Counted from the first letter of the stretch, positions 46,162 to 57,973 are shown. The stretch is 64,000 nucleotides of DNA from Graphilbum fragrans (GCA_001513895.1 LLKO01000001.1:678225-742224); one strand, 5' to 3'. Notes: generated by a model from the letters alone, not told the origin. Numbers and translations are program-made.

Positions 46162-48900
46162 TTACAGCTCATCGTGGTCAAGCGGCTCGTCGTCGCCAGC
46201 CTCGCCACCAGCCTGGCTGTACATCTTGCTGGTAATGGGGTAAGCACTGTCACCGTAGCGTAATTAGTACACTTGTGTTCACACATGGTCGTTTAGTTGG
46301 CTGCTCGTGGGAAGAAACACTTACACGTTGGACAGCTTCTCCTTCTGCTCCTCGAAGTCCTCGGTCTCTGCAGTGGCGGCGTTCTCTTCCATCCACTCCT
46401 GAGCCTCCTTGACAGCCTCGATGATAGTCCTGCGAATAGTTAGCAATTGCGCCACAGCTCTCATGGAGACAGGTGAGACGGGAATGGCACGTACTCCTTG
46501 TCCTCGTCGCTGATCTTGCCGCCCAGACCCTCCTCGTCGTTGACCTGGTTCTTAAGCGAGAAAGCGTAGTTCTCCAGACCGTTGCGAGCCTCAATGCGCT
46601 CACGCGTGGCCTTGTCCTCCTCGGCGTACTTCTCGGCCTCGGAAACCATGCGGTCAATCTCCTCCTGGGTCAGACGGCCCTTGTCGTTGGTGATGGTGAT
46701 GCTCTCGCTCTTGCCCGTGCCCTTGTCGTGTGCAGACACCTTGAGGATACCGTTGGCATCCAGGTCAAACGACACCTCGATCTGCGGAACACCGCGCGGT
46801 GCTGGCGGAATGCCAGTCAGCTCGAACTTGCCCAGAAGGTTGTTGTCCTTGGTCATGCTGCGCTCGCCCTCATACACCTGGATCAGCACCACCGGCTGGT
46901 TGTCGGCAGCCGTCGAGAAGATCTGGGACTTGCGGGTCGGGATAGGCGTATTGCGCGGGATCAGCTTGGTCATGACGCCACCGGTGGTCTCAATACCAAG
47001 AGTGAGCGGGTTGACATCCATGAGGACAATATCCTCAGTGCCTTCCTCGTTCGACAGCACACCGGCCTGGACGGCAGCGCCGAAAGCGACAGCCTCATCG
47101 GGGTTGATGCCCTTGCTGGCCTTCTTGCCGGCAAAGTACTCCTCCAGAAGAGACACAACCTTGGGGATACGGGTAGAACCACCGACGAGCACAATGTCGT
47201 CGATCTCGTCCTTCTTGACCTTGGCATCTGTAGTAGGTTTGGTTAGCTTTCTGCCCTGAGCTGTCGGTAGCCGCGTAGCAAGTAAAACATACCCTTCAGG
47301 ACCTGCTCAACTGGCTTCAGAGTCTTCTTGAAGAGGTCCAGGTTCAGCTCCTCGAACTTGGCACGGGTCAGGGTCTCAGAGAAGTCCTCGCCGTTGAAGA
47401 AAGACTCGATCTCAATGCGGGTGGACATCTGCGAAGACAAAGTACGCTTGGCCTTTTCGGCCTCGCGCTTGAGCTTGCCCATAGCCTTCTTGTCGCTGGT
47501 GACATCGACGCTGTTCTTCTTGTTGAACTGCTTGACGAAGCTAGAAAGTCCTTGTTAGCATTGCCATTTCTCCCTTCAGGCACCGGAGACAGCAGAAAGG
47601 TGACATTGTATACGTACTGGTTGATGATGCGCTGGTCAAAGTCCTCACCACCAAGATGGGTGTCACCCGCAGTTGCGAGAACCTCAAAGACACCGTGGTC
47701 AATGGACAGCAGAGACACATCGAAAGTACCACCACCAAGATCGTAGACAATGATCTGGCGCTCGCCATCGGTCTTGTCCAGACCGTAGGCGATAGCGGCG
47801 GCGGTAGGCTCGTTGACAATGCGGAGCACGTTCAGGCCCGCAATGACACCGGCATCCTTGGTGGCCTGGCGCTGGTTGTCGTTGAAGTAGGCCGGCTATT
47901 TGCAATTTGTTAGTATAAGCTAATGCTTTCGATATGTGCAAGCACAAAAACATACCACGGTGACGACCGCGTGGGTGACCCTAATTGACAGTTAGTGAGT
48001 TTGCCCATTGATTGAGCTTTGTAGGTTCTCAGAATAACTCACTTCTTGCCAAGGTAGCCCTCGGCAACGTCCTTCATCTTGGACAGAATCATGCTGGAGA
48101 TCTCCTCGGGAGAGAAGGTCTTCTCTTCACCCTTAACGTCGACGCGGACCATGGGCTTTTCGTTCTTGTTCACGACCTTGAAGGGGAAGTGCTTGATGCT
48201 GTTTCGACGTTAGAATACAACTTCAATCGGCTAACAGGGGCTACCGTCTATATCACGTACTCGTTCTGGACATCCTTCTCAGTGTACTTGCGGCCGATCA
48301 GACGCTTGATGTCGAAGATGGTCTTCTCCGGGTTGCTAGCGGCCTGGTTCTTCGCCGCATCACCAACCAAACGCTCGTCATCGGTAAAGGCCACGTAGGA
48401 CGGGGTAATACGGTTTCCCTGGTCGTTCACGAGACTGTGAGGGGCAGATTGTCAGCAAATGCGATCGCACTGGGTTTGCTAAATGCAGAATGGTAGGGGT
48501 GAGTGCAACATACATTTCAACCTTTCCTTTTTGCATGACACCAACGCAAGAGTATGTCTAAAAGGTGAATTGTTAGCAAGTTGCTCTAGGAGAGAGCGTT
48601 GTGTGTTTGCCAAATCATGGCTTTTGTCCGTTTGCTGAAGAGGATCAGATGTCACTTACGGTGCCCAGATCCTAGAAGAAGAAGTGTTAGCCACTGCTTG
48701 CGGTTGTCGCTCTTGCGGGAACATTGTCCCCGGATAGCTCAAAAAGACAGAAGAGTTGTACTCACAATACCGATAACAGTGCCGAAGTCCTGGACCTCAT
48801 CGGCGCGAGCCTGACTGACGAAGGCCGGGGAGAACAGAAGGGCAAAGAAGCCCAGGAAGAAGAGGCCGAGGCCCCAGTTGGCGCCTCTCCGAGAAGCCAT
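46162..48900 (-). CDS. KAR2: ER chaperone BiP/Kar2/GRP78 (HSP70)
   Basis: HSP70 of the ER lumen: translocation, folding, ERAD and sensing of unfolded proteins. Eleven exons (minus order): 48766-48900, 48660-48671, 48514-48557, 48261-48434, 48043-48198, 47956-47980, 47618-47895, 47293-47540, 46495-47227, 46325-46429 and 46162-46246, encoding 664 aa. A signal peptide (about 1-33, hydrophobic LGLFFLGFFALLF) precedes DEVQDFGTVIGIDLGTTYSCVGV. HSP70 signatures IVYDLGGGTFDVSLL and IVLVGGSTRIPKV are intact, the linker and substrate domain follow, and the protein ends in HDEL for ER retrieval. Exon 2 is 12 nt and encodes only DLGT; exon 6 is 25 nt. All ten introns close in frame. Confidence 0.97.
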
Positions 48901-51051
48901 TGTGAAAAGAATGCTAGAAAAGAACAAAAGCTCCTGTGCTGCTTTGGTCTAAGAGATGAAAAGGAACGAAGAAGAAAGAACAGAAGACGAATCTGAGAGA
49001 CACCTCCTCTGTGTCAGGTTCGTACAAGACCTTTTCCAGTCTGGCAGGAAAAGGGAGAATGGGTGTCGGGGAGGAGAGGAAGACAGTGATGGGGTGGTCG
49101 GGGGGGAAAAGAGAAAGAGGGAAACCTTTTAGATCGCCTCTTATAAAATGGACCTAGAGGTTTCTATGTGCATTGCTGTCCCCAAGGGCAATTATTTTTT
49201 GGTGGACAGGCAAATGGCCCGCTTGAGGACACCTTTCAGGTGTTCAGTTAGCAATGCACTAGCATCCCCTGCAACCCGCAGCCCCACACGTGACTGCCCC
49301 TGGAGGAAGTAGCCACTCAGGATCCAGCGCTCTTACAGAGGTGGCGCACACACTGTATTTGAGATCAAACATGGGCATTGAGATGCACAACATGCTCGAT
49401 GTCTAGATGCTATGACTTCCTTTTTCCTGCCTGTCTTCTGAATGCACTGAATCGGGCTTCGCTTCTGCTAATTTTGCGACCAAAGGAGTGTATTTCACCA
49501 ACCACGGAGAGGGACATACTGTGCGATCAGCACTTTGGAAAGGACCAGACCGCCAAACACAGCGCCTAAGATTCTATTCGCTTCTATGGGGACACTGTAC
49601 TTGTATGTATACATATGTAACTGTTCTGCTGGTGGAGGCTCCTTCCTCCTGGTGGCGCTGAGATTGTATCGGCGGCGCTTTGTCCTGTGGATCCTGCCAC
49701 TCTGGCCTTATCCACCATCGTTCCCGCGTCTGCGTTTAAAAAGTTTAATTGAGGAACGCCAGAATAGAGAGCCGCCACCAACTGAAGTGCCTAGTAAAGA
49801 GTGCTATCCTTTCACGCCAGGTCTGTACATTGGGAACAATGCTTGCTCTTCATTACGCAAACAAACAAATCAGGCACCGAATGCTAGGGAGCCTCAAAGA
49901 AGCTATATGAATGTCAGCTATTTTGCAATAGAAATGGCTCACTCTACCTAAACAATCAGCTGAGGGAGACAGGAATCAAGCGGTTTTGGTCTGCTCTGCA
50001 TCTACACATTTTGCCTCCCTAGTTAGAGAGCTGACGCCAGAGGCAAAGGGTGAGGGTGGCAATGCACAGAACAGAACATCTGGCCTTTATGAATAGTTAG
50101 CAGACGCCGGCCATATGTTGCTATGTGTCTAGAAAGTACACATAACATGTTCGAGAGCACTATTTGTCCCGTCCGATCTTAAGGTCCTGTGTAGCCTATT
50201 GGAGATACTGTATCTCAGCCTTGGGGCGGCGGCACTCCCCTTCCACTAGATGGAGGCTCACTAGGCAGAACTTGACTCATTCGCATAAACCATGATACGG
50301 TGAATCATTTGATACGCAATGGGCGACAAAACTGCAAATGTGTCCATATGCTAGATCTGATTTTGGCGGGGCGGCGGCAAATATATCCCAAAGAGTAGTC
50401 ATAGTGTTGCATTTACGGAGTAGATTTCGCACATTATCCCGTTTAGGAATTGTACACTTGGCCTTTTGTGCAGTTTGGTGCTTGGATTCCCCACAGACGA
50501 TTGGCCAGCACGTAACGTATGCACTTGAATTGCGTGAAGTATATCGTAAGCGGGCTTGCCACTAGCTTTCAGCAATGCTTGTACGGAGTGTGCCATTCCC
50601 ACTATCCTCGGCCCTTGCAAATTGCACCATCGGATTTCTTGTCACCAAGAGTCAATTTGTTTACTCTGTAATTATCCTACTTCTAGCATTTGCGTGTGAA
50701 GAAGCAAATAATCATCCAGGGATATAAAATGCAGTCTTTAGCAATCGGCCGTCCTGAGGAATGCATTCAGCTCTAGTAGCCAGGGCTCCTCGTGTATGAG
50801 TAGACAAACTAAGAAAAAGCTTAAACCTGAAACAAGAACGAGAGAAAGTGGCAGTAGTAGGCTTTGCTCTCTATAGTAACGTGAGAAGCCCACGTTGTAC
50901 GATCCGGTATCCGAATGCCTTGGGGCTGGATTTCATACGTAAGCCATTTCTCGATGGAGTCAAAGTCCGATCCAATTCTCTCTCCACCAAACATCTTTTC
51001 TAGCCTTTGTGCTGCCCTGGCTACCGGTTTCTTTGAGGCGACGTATCCATC
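48901..51051. other. BiP promoter and intergenic region
   Basis: No gene seen. The BiP promoter lies at 48901 to about 49400; a CACGTG palindrome is at 49287-49292. The rest (to 51051) is AT-richer, with short open frames lacking motifs; TTACGGAGTAG and TGTACGGAGTG elements occur at about 50414 and 50580. Confidence 0.5.
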
Positions 51052-51489
51052 ATGGGTCCCCAGCAGCTAGCCTGTTTGCTGCATGCAGTTATTGAAACGC
51101 CTGCAGCTATTAGCTTTCTCTGGGCGCCACACCGCCAACTTCCGGCCGCTCTGGTCTCTTCCACATCGTCGACGTTGGCACCTGCGACAGCAGCTGAAGT
51201 GGTGCTCATTTTGCACAATCTCGGTGGTCTTTTGGCGGCCACAGTGCTGATCAGCCTGATCTTTGCTTTCTGTGAAAGCGGTAGCGACAGGTCCACACGT
51301 GGCCTTGTTGCCCTAGCCCTCGGCAGCTATCATTGGTGGCCTTGCCGGCGAGCCTATATGCGGCTGCAGCATAGCATTGGCATGGACGGTGCCCAGGCAA
51401 AGACGCTGGGTGGGCCACGCGTGCATCTGACCGTGCACATAATATGTCTTGTGGCATTGGTTGGAGCTGGCCTGAGTGATCTGGCTTAG
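51052..51489 (+). CDS. Small predicted four-helix membrane protein, unknown function
   Basis: Single open frame, 145 aa. I do not know its function. Hydrophobic segments are seen at about 4-25 (LACLLHAVIETPAAISFLW), 49-73 (VVLILHNLGGLLAATVLISLIF), 82-95 and 123-141 (LTVHIICLVALVGAGL), suggesting three or four membrane spans with short polar loops. The composition and the start with QQLACLLHAVIETPAA look like a family of small fungal membrane proteins rather than a chance frame, and the hydrophobic pattern is regular. Codon usage is less GC-biased than in its neighbours. A chance open frame is the alternative. Confidence 0.55.
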   Translation: MGPQQLACLLHAVIETPAAISFLWAPHRQLPAALVSSTSSTLAPATAAEVVLILHNLGGLLAATVLISLIFAFCESGSDRSTRGLVALALGSYHWWPCRRAYMRLQHSIGMDGAQAKTLGGPRVHLTVHIICLVALVGAGLSDLA

Positions 51490-51733
51490 AAGACACATCG
51501 TGAGCTTTGGAGATCATTAGTGCAATGGGCTAGCTAGATGAGATGGCATGTTGTGTTCAAATAAAATACACAGATATGAACTCTCTTCTCCCCTGTGTCT
51601 TTCATTACAAGCATGTATATCTTTAGAAAACCTGGGCGTGTTAAGATTGTCTGTGCCATATATTTTGAAAGCAGATATCCCATTATATACATATCTATCT
51701 AAGTCTCTGCCCTATCCTAGTACTTTTTTTCGG

Positions 51734-53146
51734 TCACCGCCCAAACAACGCCTTGAAATCCTTGTCATCAAGCTTCATTGTGCTGCTCTGGCCGTTGGCA
51801 CCCTCGCCCTCGCCGTCGCTGTGGTCTTCGTCGCCGCTTTCTTCCTCACCCAGCTCCATGCGTTGGCCGAAGAGCGAACTGAAAAATCGGTCGATAGCCT
51901 CCGGCTCCCACTGCCGCCGGTCTTCCGGTGCCATAAAGTTCTGCAGCTTCTCATGCACGTTGAAGCGCATCTTGCGGCCCTTGCTTGCCTTACGATCCAC
52001 CACCTTGCGCGTCTTGGCCTCCTTGGCGGCAGCTACGGCCCATCGCACTGTCGGTAAGGCATTGCCGGGCGCCGACGAATCAGCTGTGCGCTGGTCCACG
52101 AGCTCCTTGAGCAGAAGCTGGTAGAAGTCTGCGTCGTCGTAGATCTCTCGGTCCTCGTTGGTGTGCTTGGCTGCTTGGAGCGGTGCGCACGAGCGTGGCG
52201 TCTGGGTTCGCCGAATAAAGCGGTCGCTGGATTCGGAGACGAGCTGGTTGTCTAGCATGGTCGTTAGGGGTTGCGACGACAAGGACCCCATGAATCGCTT
52301 TGACGACCCTCCGGAGGCAGCTGGCCGATGTACACGAGCAGCCCATCGGTCCAGAACCTTTCTCCGTTTGGCGGAAGCGGCACGCTCGGTCGCAGATAGC
52401 TTGTCGAAAACGGCCTGGCAAGAGGCCGCTTCGGAGTCGGCCGCGTCTGCTTCCTCTTCTTCTTCTTCCCGCTTTCTCTTCTTCTCACCAGCATCGTCGC
52501 CGTCCACGTAAAAGGAGCGCCGGATGCTCTGGATGGATTCGAGCAGTTTGATGGCCGCGGTTGCTGCCTCCTCCACGGCAGCGCTGTCAGACTTTCCGTC
52601 ACTGCCTTCTTCGCTGGCCACGACATGGAAGGAATTGGCGGCAGTGAGGGCTTTTTGAAGACGGATCCGCATATTGAGAAGCGCGTCAAATGTACGCCGC
52701 TGCTTCCGCACCGCAAGGCCCTTGTTGGCATCCGCCGTAGCGGATGCTGATATCGGAGCGAGGACATTTCGGCGCTCTTTGGCCAAGATCTTGCGAGTTT
52801 CCGCTTTGATTTTTGCAGTTTGGTAGTCGTCCTCCCCATCAATGTCTTCGCTGTCGTCTTCGTCGTCTTCGTCTAAGTCGTCTTCATCTTCGTCATCGTC
52901 GTCCTCACCCTCACCCTCCTCATCTTCGTCTTCGTCATCGTCTTCGCTTTCTTGCGCCCTTCGACGGCTGGCTGACTTAGGCTTCGAACTTCCGCGGAAC
53001 GTGAATTTCTGGACTATTTCGTCGTCACTTTCGCCAAAAGCGTCGTCGCTGTCAATTTCGCCGTCGTTATCGTCGTTGACACCCTCGTCGAGAGCCGACA
53101 GATCTACGTCGTCTGGGTCGGCAAACTCTTCATCCTCATCGTCATC

Positions 53147-53191
<45 letters not shown>

Positions 53192-53595
53192 TTCGTCTTC
53201 TTCGACTTCGCTTTCCTGTTCTAGTTCGGCACGGCTCACTCGTTTACCGCGGTATGCAGGACCAAGCGAGAGAGGTTGAGCTTGGCGAAGCTTGCTTTTT
53301 CTAGAAGCGACTGTATTAGCGAAATGTTGATTACAAGACGAAGAGATTGCATATCACTCACCCTACTGCAACATAGTGAGCTGTGTCTTTTGACGCCTGC
53401 AGCTTCTCATCGGCACTGTCATCGCTATCCTCATCATTATCCGACAACGGGAGGTTAGACTCTGGGTCGAGTTCTAGAGGAAAAAAACAGCGTCAGTTAC
53501 CCGTTCCTATATTCTGCCGTTGGATCGCAGTAAAATGTACCTTTTGCCGGTCCCTCTTCAGCGAAGAGCCTTGCTCTTCCTTTTGCGCTAGGCAT
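51734..53595 (-). CDS. BFR2: Ribosome biogenesis protein BFR2/AATF, with apparent frameshift in exon 1
   Basis: Bfr2/AATF acts in early 40S maturation in the nucleolus. Exons 3 (51734-53300) and 2 (53362-53473) are clear: acidic, Asp-rich N-terminal half; YVAVGKSKLRQ and GPAYRGKRVSRAELEQ blocks; coiled coil; and the C-terminal TRAUB region (RFNVHEKLQNFMAPEDRRQWEPEAIDRFFSSLFGQ). Exon 1 (53542-53595) does not fit. From its only ATG the frame ends in phase 0, whereas exon 2 (ELDPESNLPLSDNDEDS) needs phase 1. The needed frame upstream of the donor reads KRRARLFAEEGPAK, which is family-like, but has TAG just before it and no ATG. One extra A in the AAAA run at 53581-53584 would join MPSAK to that frame. 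Sequencing or assembly error, a real mutation, or an unseen exon are the options. Confidence 0.88.
53148..53191. repeat. TCG trinucleotide run encoding poly-Asp
   Basis: About fourteen uninterrupted TCG/CGT steps on the plus strand, GAC codons in the sense of BFR2, giving the Asp run of its acidic domain. Confidence 0.9.
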
Positions 53596-54071
53596 CGTGA
53601 GTATTTGTGCTGTTGTCCTACTCACAAGGTTCCAGCGTGTAGCGGAATAAAAATGAAGATAGTTAAAAGACTGGTAGGCAGGCGATTTTTAGATTCAGCA
53701 GAAAAAAAAAGTTATCTGCCGCCAAAAAGACAAATTGCGCTACACCGCCTTCACCAAGCTCCTCGAAGCGACCAAGCTACGCATTCGGCAAGCGATATAT
53801 ATAGCAAAAATGGCAAAAATGAGCAAGATTATCTTCTTGTTTTAGCAAGACAGGGTATTTTGAAGAAAATAATTACATGGACTGAAATACACTGGATTTT
53901 TCCTTCGTCGTGACCTAAAGGAAAAACATACATCGGCTTAGGTACTTTTACCGCTTTCCATATTAGGCTAGTGCCATTTAGAGTGCGTCCGCCCCTTCTG
54001 TCTGTATGTAGCTAGCTTGCTCGGCTCTGAGCTTCACGTACTTCAACCCGGCGAACATCCCATCAGCAACG
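53596..54071. promoter_or_regulatory. Divergent promoter BFR2 / IND1
   Basis: 476 bp between divergent start codons. The half nearer IND1 is T/A-rich. No known site was identified with confidence. Confidence 0.5.
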
Positions 54072-55236
54072 ATGTCTGGGTTGAAGCAGAAAGGCAGCTT
54101 TGCCAGTACTTCTGTGAAAAAAATAATATGGCGGCGGCATTTCCATGGCGGTGCCTGCTTGCGACATGAGAATCCTCTAGTATGTAATCAGTTGTTGCCG
54201 AACCTTTGTAGTGGCTCTGTCTTCCTCTTTCTCAGTGTCTAATAACCAGGGTCTCCCAAAATCTGGCACACCTCCACGCTTTCAAAAGCGCCTCCCAGAC
54301 AAGGAGCCTATCCGTGGTGTCAACAAAATTGTTCTCGTTTCCTCGGCGAAGGGCGGAGTAGGGAAAAGCACCATAGCCGGTAAGACATGAGAAACTGTCG
54401 ACATGTTCCTTTTGAGAATATGTTCTTCTTTATCGAGATGGCCATTTTGCTCATCTTTGTCACAGCCAACCTGTCCCTTGCATTTGCAAGACAAGGTTTC
54501 CGAACAGGCATCTTGGATACAGACATTTTTGGACCGTCTATTCCTACGCTGTTCAACTTATCCGGCGAGCCTCGGCTCTCTAGTGGTAAGCCTGTCCTCC
54601 CTCTTAAGCAAAGCCTGATTTTCCTCGCTCTCAGCTTACCACTTTGCTGGCTCAGACAATCAACTCATACCCCTGACCAACTATGGCGTCAAAACCATGT
54701 CTATGGGCTACCTCGTCCCGCCCGGGCAGGTCGTCGCCTGGCGCGGCCTGATGGTCGGCCGTGCCCTTACACAGCTTCTTCGCGAAGTGGCCTGGGGCGG
54801 CCTCGACGTGCTGGTGCTGGATCTGCCGCCTGGAACCGGCGACACGCAGCTTAGCATCGCACAGCAGCTCGTCGTGGACGGCGCTGTCGTGATCACCACA
54901 CCTCACACACTGGCAGTGGAAGACGCCGTGAGGGGCATCCAGCTCTTCCGCAAGGCCAACGTGCCGATTCTGGGCGCCGTGCAGAACATGGGCGTGTTCT
55001 GCTGCCCCCACTGCAACGGAACCACGGACGTGTTTGGCACGAGTGAAGTGGTGCAAAAGGCATGCGAGGAGCACAATGTGCCGCTGCTGGCGACGGTGCC
55101 GCTGCATCCGAGTATTGGGTACGATGGACAGCGGGGCCGCCCGACAGTGGTGGCCGAGCCTGAGAGCGAGCGGGCTGCTTTATTTATGCAGCTGGCGCAA
55201 GACGTAGGCCTGAAAATTGGTCTCGGAAGCACTTGA
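54072..55236 (+). CDS. IND1: Mitochondrial Fe-S protein IND1/NUBPL (complex I assembly)
   Basis: P-loop NTPase of the Mrp/NBP35 family that delivers Fe-S clusters to complex I. Exons 54072-54179, 54250-54379, 54466-54585 and 54656-55236 encode 312 aa. The N-terminus is basic and Ser/Thr-rich without acidic residues until about position 33, consistent with mitochondrial import. HENPLGLP spans the first splice. The Walker A motif KGGVGKST is at 70-77, followed by GILDTDIFGPSIPTLFNL, DVLVLDLPPGTGDTQLS (Walker B region) and the cluster-binding CPHC (Cys236/Cys239). The order distinguishes it from cytosolic Nbp35 (N-terminal Cys motif absent) and Cfd1. The first exon is the least certain because targeting peptides are poorly conserved. 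Confidence 0.93.
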
Positions 55237-55917
55237 TCATTAGAGGGGGAGCGATGACAAAACGACTGTCTATATATGACGTGTGTACGATATCTATTTT
55301 GACGTTTCTACTCAGATGTTCCTAGATGCATCTGTGCATCTGTGCATCTGTGATTAGAAGCTCTGTGATGATCGTTTGCCACCCTGCAATGTAAGAGGAT
55401 ACTTCTGGCATATGACGGCACCCAGTAGACAAAGTCATATCACAAACACGTAACAGGGTCGACCAAAGACGAAGAAGACTTGGTGTATCAATTAGAAAAC
55501 TGCCTTTTGGTACATAAAAAAAGAAAATAACCACGTTTCACTCATCTGCCCATGGGAAGAAATCTAGAGGAGCAGAGCCGTGTCTTGCTCTGGGTCCGCA
55601 GAGAGTCGAAGATGCATGCGTCAATACCCGCCGTTAGCACATATTGGTCTATGTAAGAAGAAGCAATCATGGTGGGGAGAGCAAGAGGCACTAGGGCTAT
55701 CATGGACGTCTCTGCCTTTTTGACGAAAAAAGGAGCAAAGAGAACTTCCCCAACAAGAATCAAATCCAAAAAAGAAACCTCCTTGAACGCCTGATTCGTT
55801 GCGTGCTCAATTACGCGGCCGTAGAGAGGAGGACGCTGCCGAGCATGGGGTTATGGTACGTGGAATGACGGACGGTGGTACGAGCCCCTAGATAGGAAAA
55901 AGAGTCTGCCAGCATGG
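55237..55917. other. Convergent 3' flanks of IND1 and SPF30
   Basis: 681 bp between convergent stop codons; no gene seen. A short GCATCTGT direct repeat occurs at about 55325-55352. Confidence 0.55.
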
Positions 55918-57254
55918 TTAGTCCAGATCGTCATTGGCCTGGTAGACATGCCGGCTTCGTGACGGGTCTTTGCGCATAGCCTGGCCCGATCCGGTGAACC
56001 CAACTGTATTCGTTAGCATGGAGTCCATGAGCAAAACAACAGCAATGAAACCAAGACAAAAACGTACCTCGTCCGTTCACACCGTCGGGTGTCCGGAACA
56101 TGCTCTCCTTCTTTCCGGCCACCTTTCCAAACTTGGACTTGTTGTTAAAGTCCTGCCACTTGCTCTTTCCGGCCTCGAGCTGCTTCGTCGCCTTGATCTT
56201 CTTGAACTTCTTGACAGGCGGACCGTCGAGGGCGCCCGCCGCCGCCGAAGACGAGCCGGAGGGGCCGTTACCTCCACCCCCGTCGCCACCGGCTGTCGCA
56301 GAGCCAAAGGCACCGCCGCCGTGTGTCTGCTGCTGGTGCAGCTTGATCGCCTCAGGGTATATCTGCGCGGCAGCCGAAGAGACAATGCCGCTGCTGAAGC
56401 GGTCAAACCGGCGGAAAGCACTCGAAGACGGCATGACAGGCGTCAATATTGGCACGGGGCTGGCGGTGGTGGGTGCTCCTGGTGGTGATGGGTCGACTGC
56501 TGCTGCTGCTGCTGGCGGTGGCGGAGGTGGCTGCGTAGGTGAAAACACGCCCGGCACCGCTGCTGGAGTAGACGCTCCCGAGGCGTCTGAAGCCAACGGA
56601 CTGGGCTCTACTGAGACGGCAGTTGTAGCGTCGGCGGCTTTGCGTTTGTGACTGCTGCTGCTGGATGCTGCGTCTGTGCCGCCCTTGTTGTGCCCCAGGG
56701 ACCGGATGTCTCTGCCCTGCAAGGTTTCAATGGTATCGTAGGACTTGAATTTGACAGTGTACATCGGAGCAGAGGCTGAACCTGTCACCGACATGACGCG
56801 CGCTGGGTAGTAGGACTTATCGCCCGTCACCCAACGGGCCAGGACGGTGTCGCCGACCTTGAAATTGACGGGCGGTGCCGCGGAGTCGTCACGGTCGTTG
56901 GATCGGGAGGACTTGGATGCTGAAGAGGCGTACGATGTGTGTGGTTCTTTCGCGGCGGCTGCTTTGGCAGACTTGCTTGGTTTCACTTCAGCGAGAGCCT
57001 CATCGATAAGCGCGATGGCTGACTCAAGCTCGTCCTTGAGTAGGCCGAGTTCTGCATTATCGGGGTCATCTTTTATCGAGCTGAGGACTAGGTCGAGCTG
57101 TTGAAGAGCAGAAAGAAAACAGAGAAGCATTAGTTAGCGGACTTGATGCGATTGAAGAGGGAGCCAGAATTGCGATGCGGTTGCGATCTTGATGACTTAC
57201 CTGTTCTTGGTACTGGCTCCGATCCTCCTGGAGCTGGGCAGCGTCTGCGCTCAT
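55918..57254 (-). CDS. SPF30/SMNDC1-like Tudor splicing factor
   Basis: Exons 57201-57254, 56068-57097 and 55918-56003 encode 389 aa. SPF30 (survival motor neuron domain-containing 1) binds symmetric dimethyl-arginine on Sm proteins and is required for spliceosome assembly. A Tudor domain (about 100-160) is seen as VGDTVLARWVTGDKSYYPARV...YTVKFKSYDTIETL. The C-terminal third has KKFKKIKATKQLEAGKSKWQDFNNKSKFGK followed by KESMFRTPDGVNGRVGFTGSGQAM, the conserved SPF30 end. Between them is a Pro/Ala/Ser/Gly-rich linker of about 130 residues. SGF29-type Tudor proteins are the alternative, but the C-terminal block fits SPF30. Both introns close in frame. Confidence 0.88.
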
Positions 57255-57973
57255 GGTGACAATCAATATCTCGTGGCAATCCAAGAATTTCGAGACGTCG
57301 GAGCGGTTGGAGGATTGCTGGTCAACGACGGCGATGGTGACTGTGACGAAAAGTGTAATCGCACTTAATCGCCACGGCAAAGGGAAGGTTAGCGAGCGAG
57401 TCAGGCTCGGAGATCACGTGCTCACGTTAACTGCTAGCGCATTGGTACACATCTCCCGACTCTGCTATCAATAGCAGTGCAGCACTTGATGGAATATTAT
57501 TATAATTTCGCATGTAGTATTGAATAATATAATTCTAGAAGAAAAAGATCTCGCCACCAACTGGATTAGCAAGAGAGAAAAGCATAAAAGGCATGGCCTA
57601 GAAAAACGAAGCAGGTATTACACCAAGCGTAGTTTCTGGCCAAAAAAACCGTCTATCTTGTCTATCGACCCATTTCGTAGACAAAGGATGAAGACAAGGA
57701 AAAGCTGAAACAACAGAGGGAATACGTGTTGCAAGCCCCTGCTGGCTATATAGTAGATATGCCGGGGCATGATATCATTGAGCAACCAAAGCGCCTGACG
57801 CTGAACGGATGGCAGCGAACAAAAAGCAAACAGAAATAGGTATCGCAAAGGTGGTCAGGTGCAGTAAAACGCAACAAAAAAAGACGAAGCACAACAACAA
57901 AAACACAGGCTCCTCGGGATCACATCACGGAACCCATGAACAAACGGGAAGACTCGTCCTCGTTGTCCGATCC
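57255..57973. other. Intergenic region upstream of SPF30, downstream of TCO89
   Basis: 719 bp; A-rich on the plus strand around 57530-57930. No gene seen; holds the SPF30 promoter and the TCO89 3' UTR. Confidence 0.55.
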
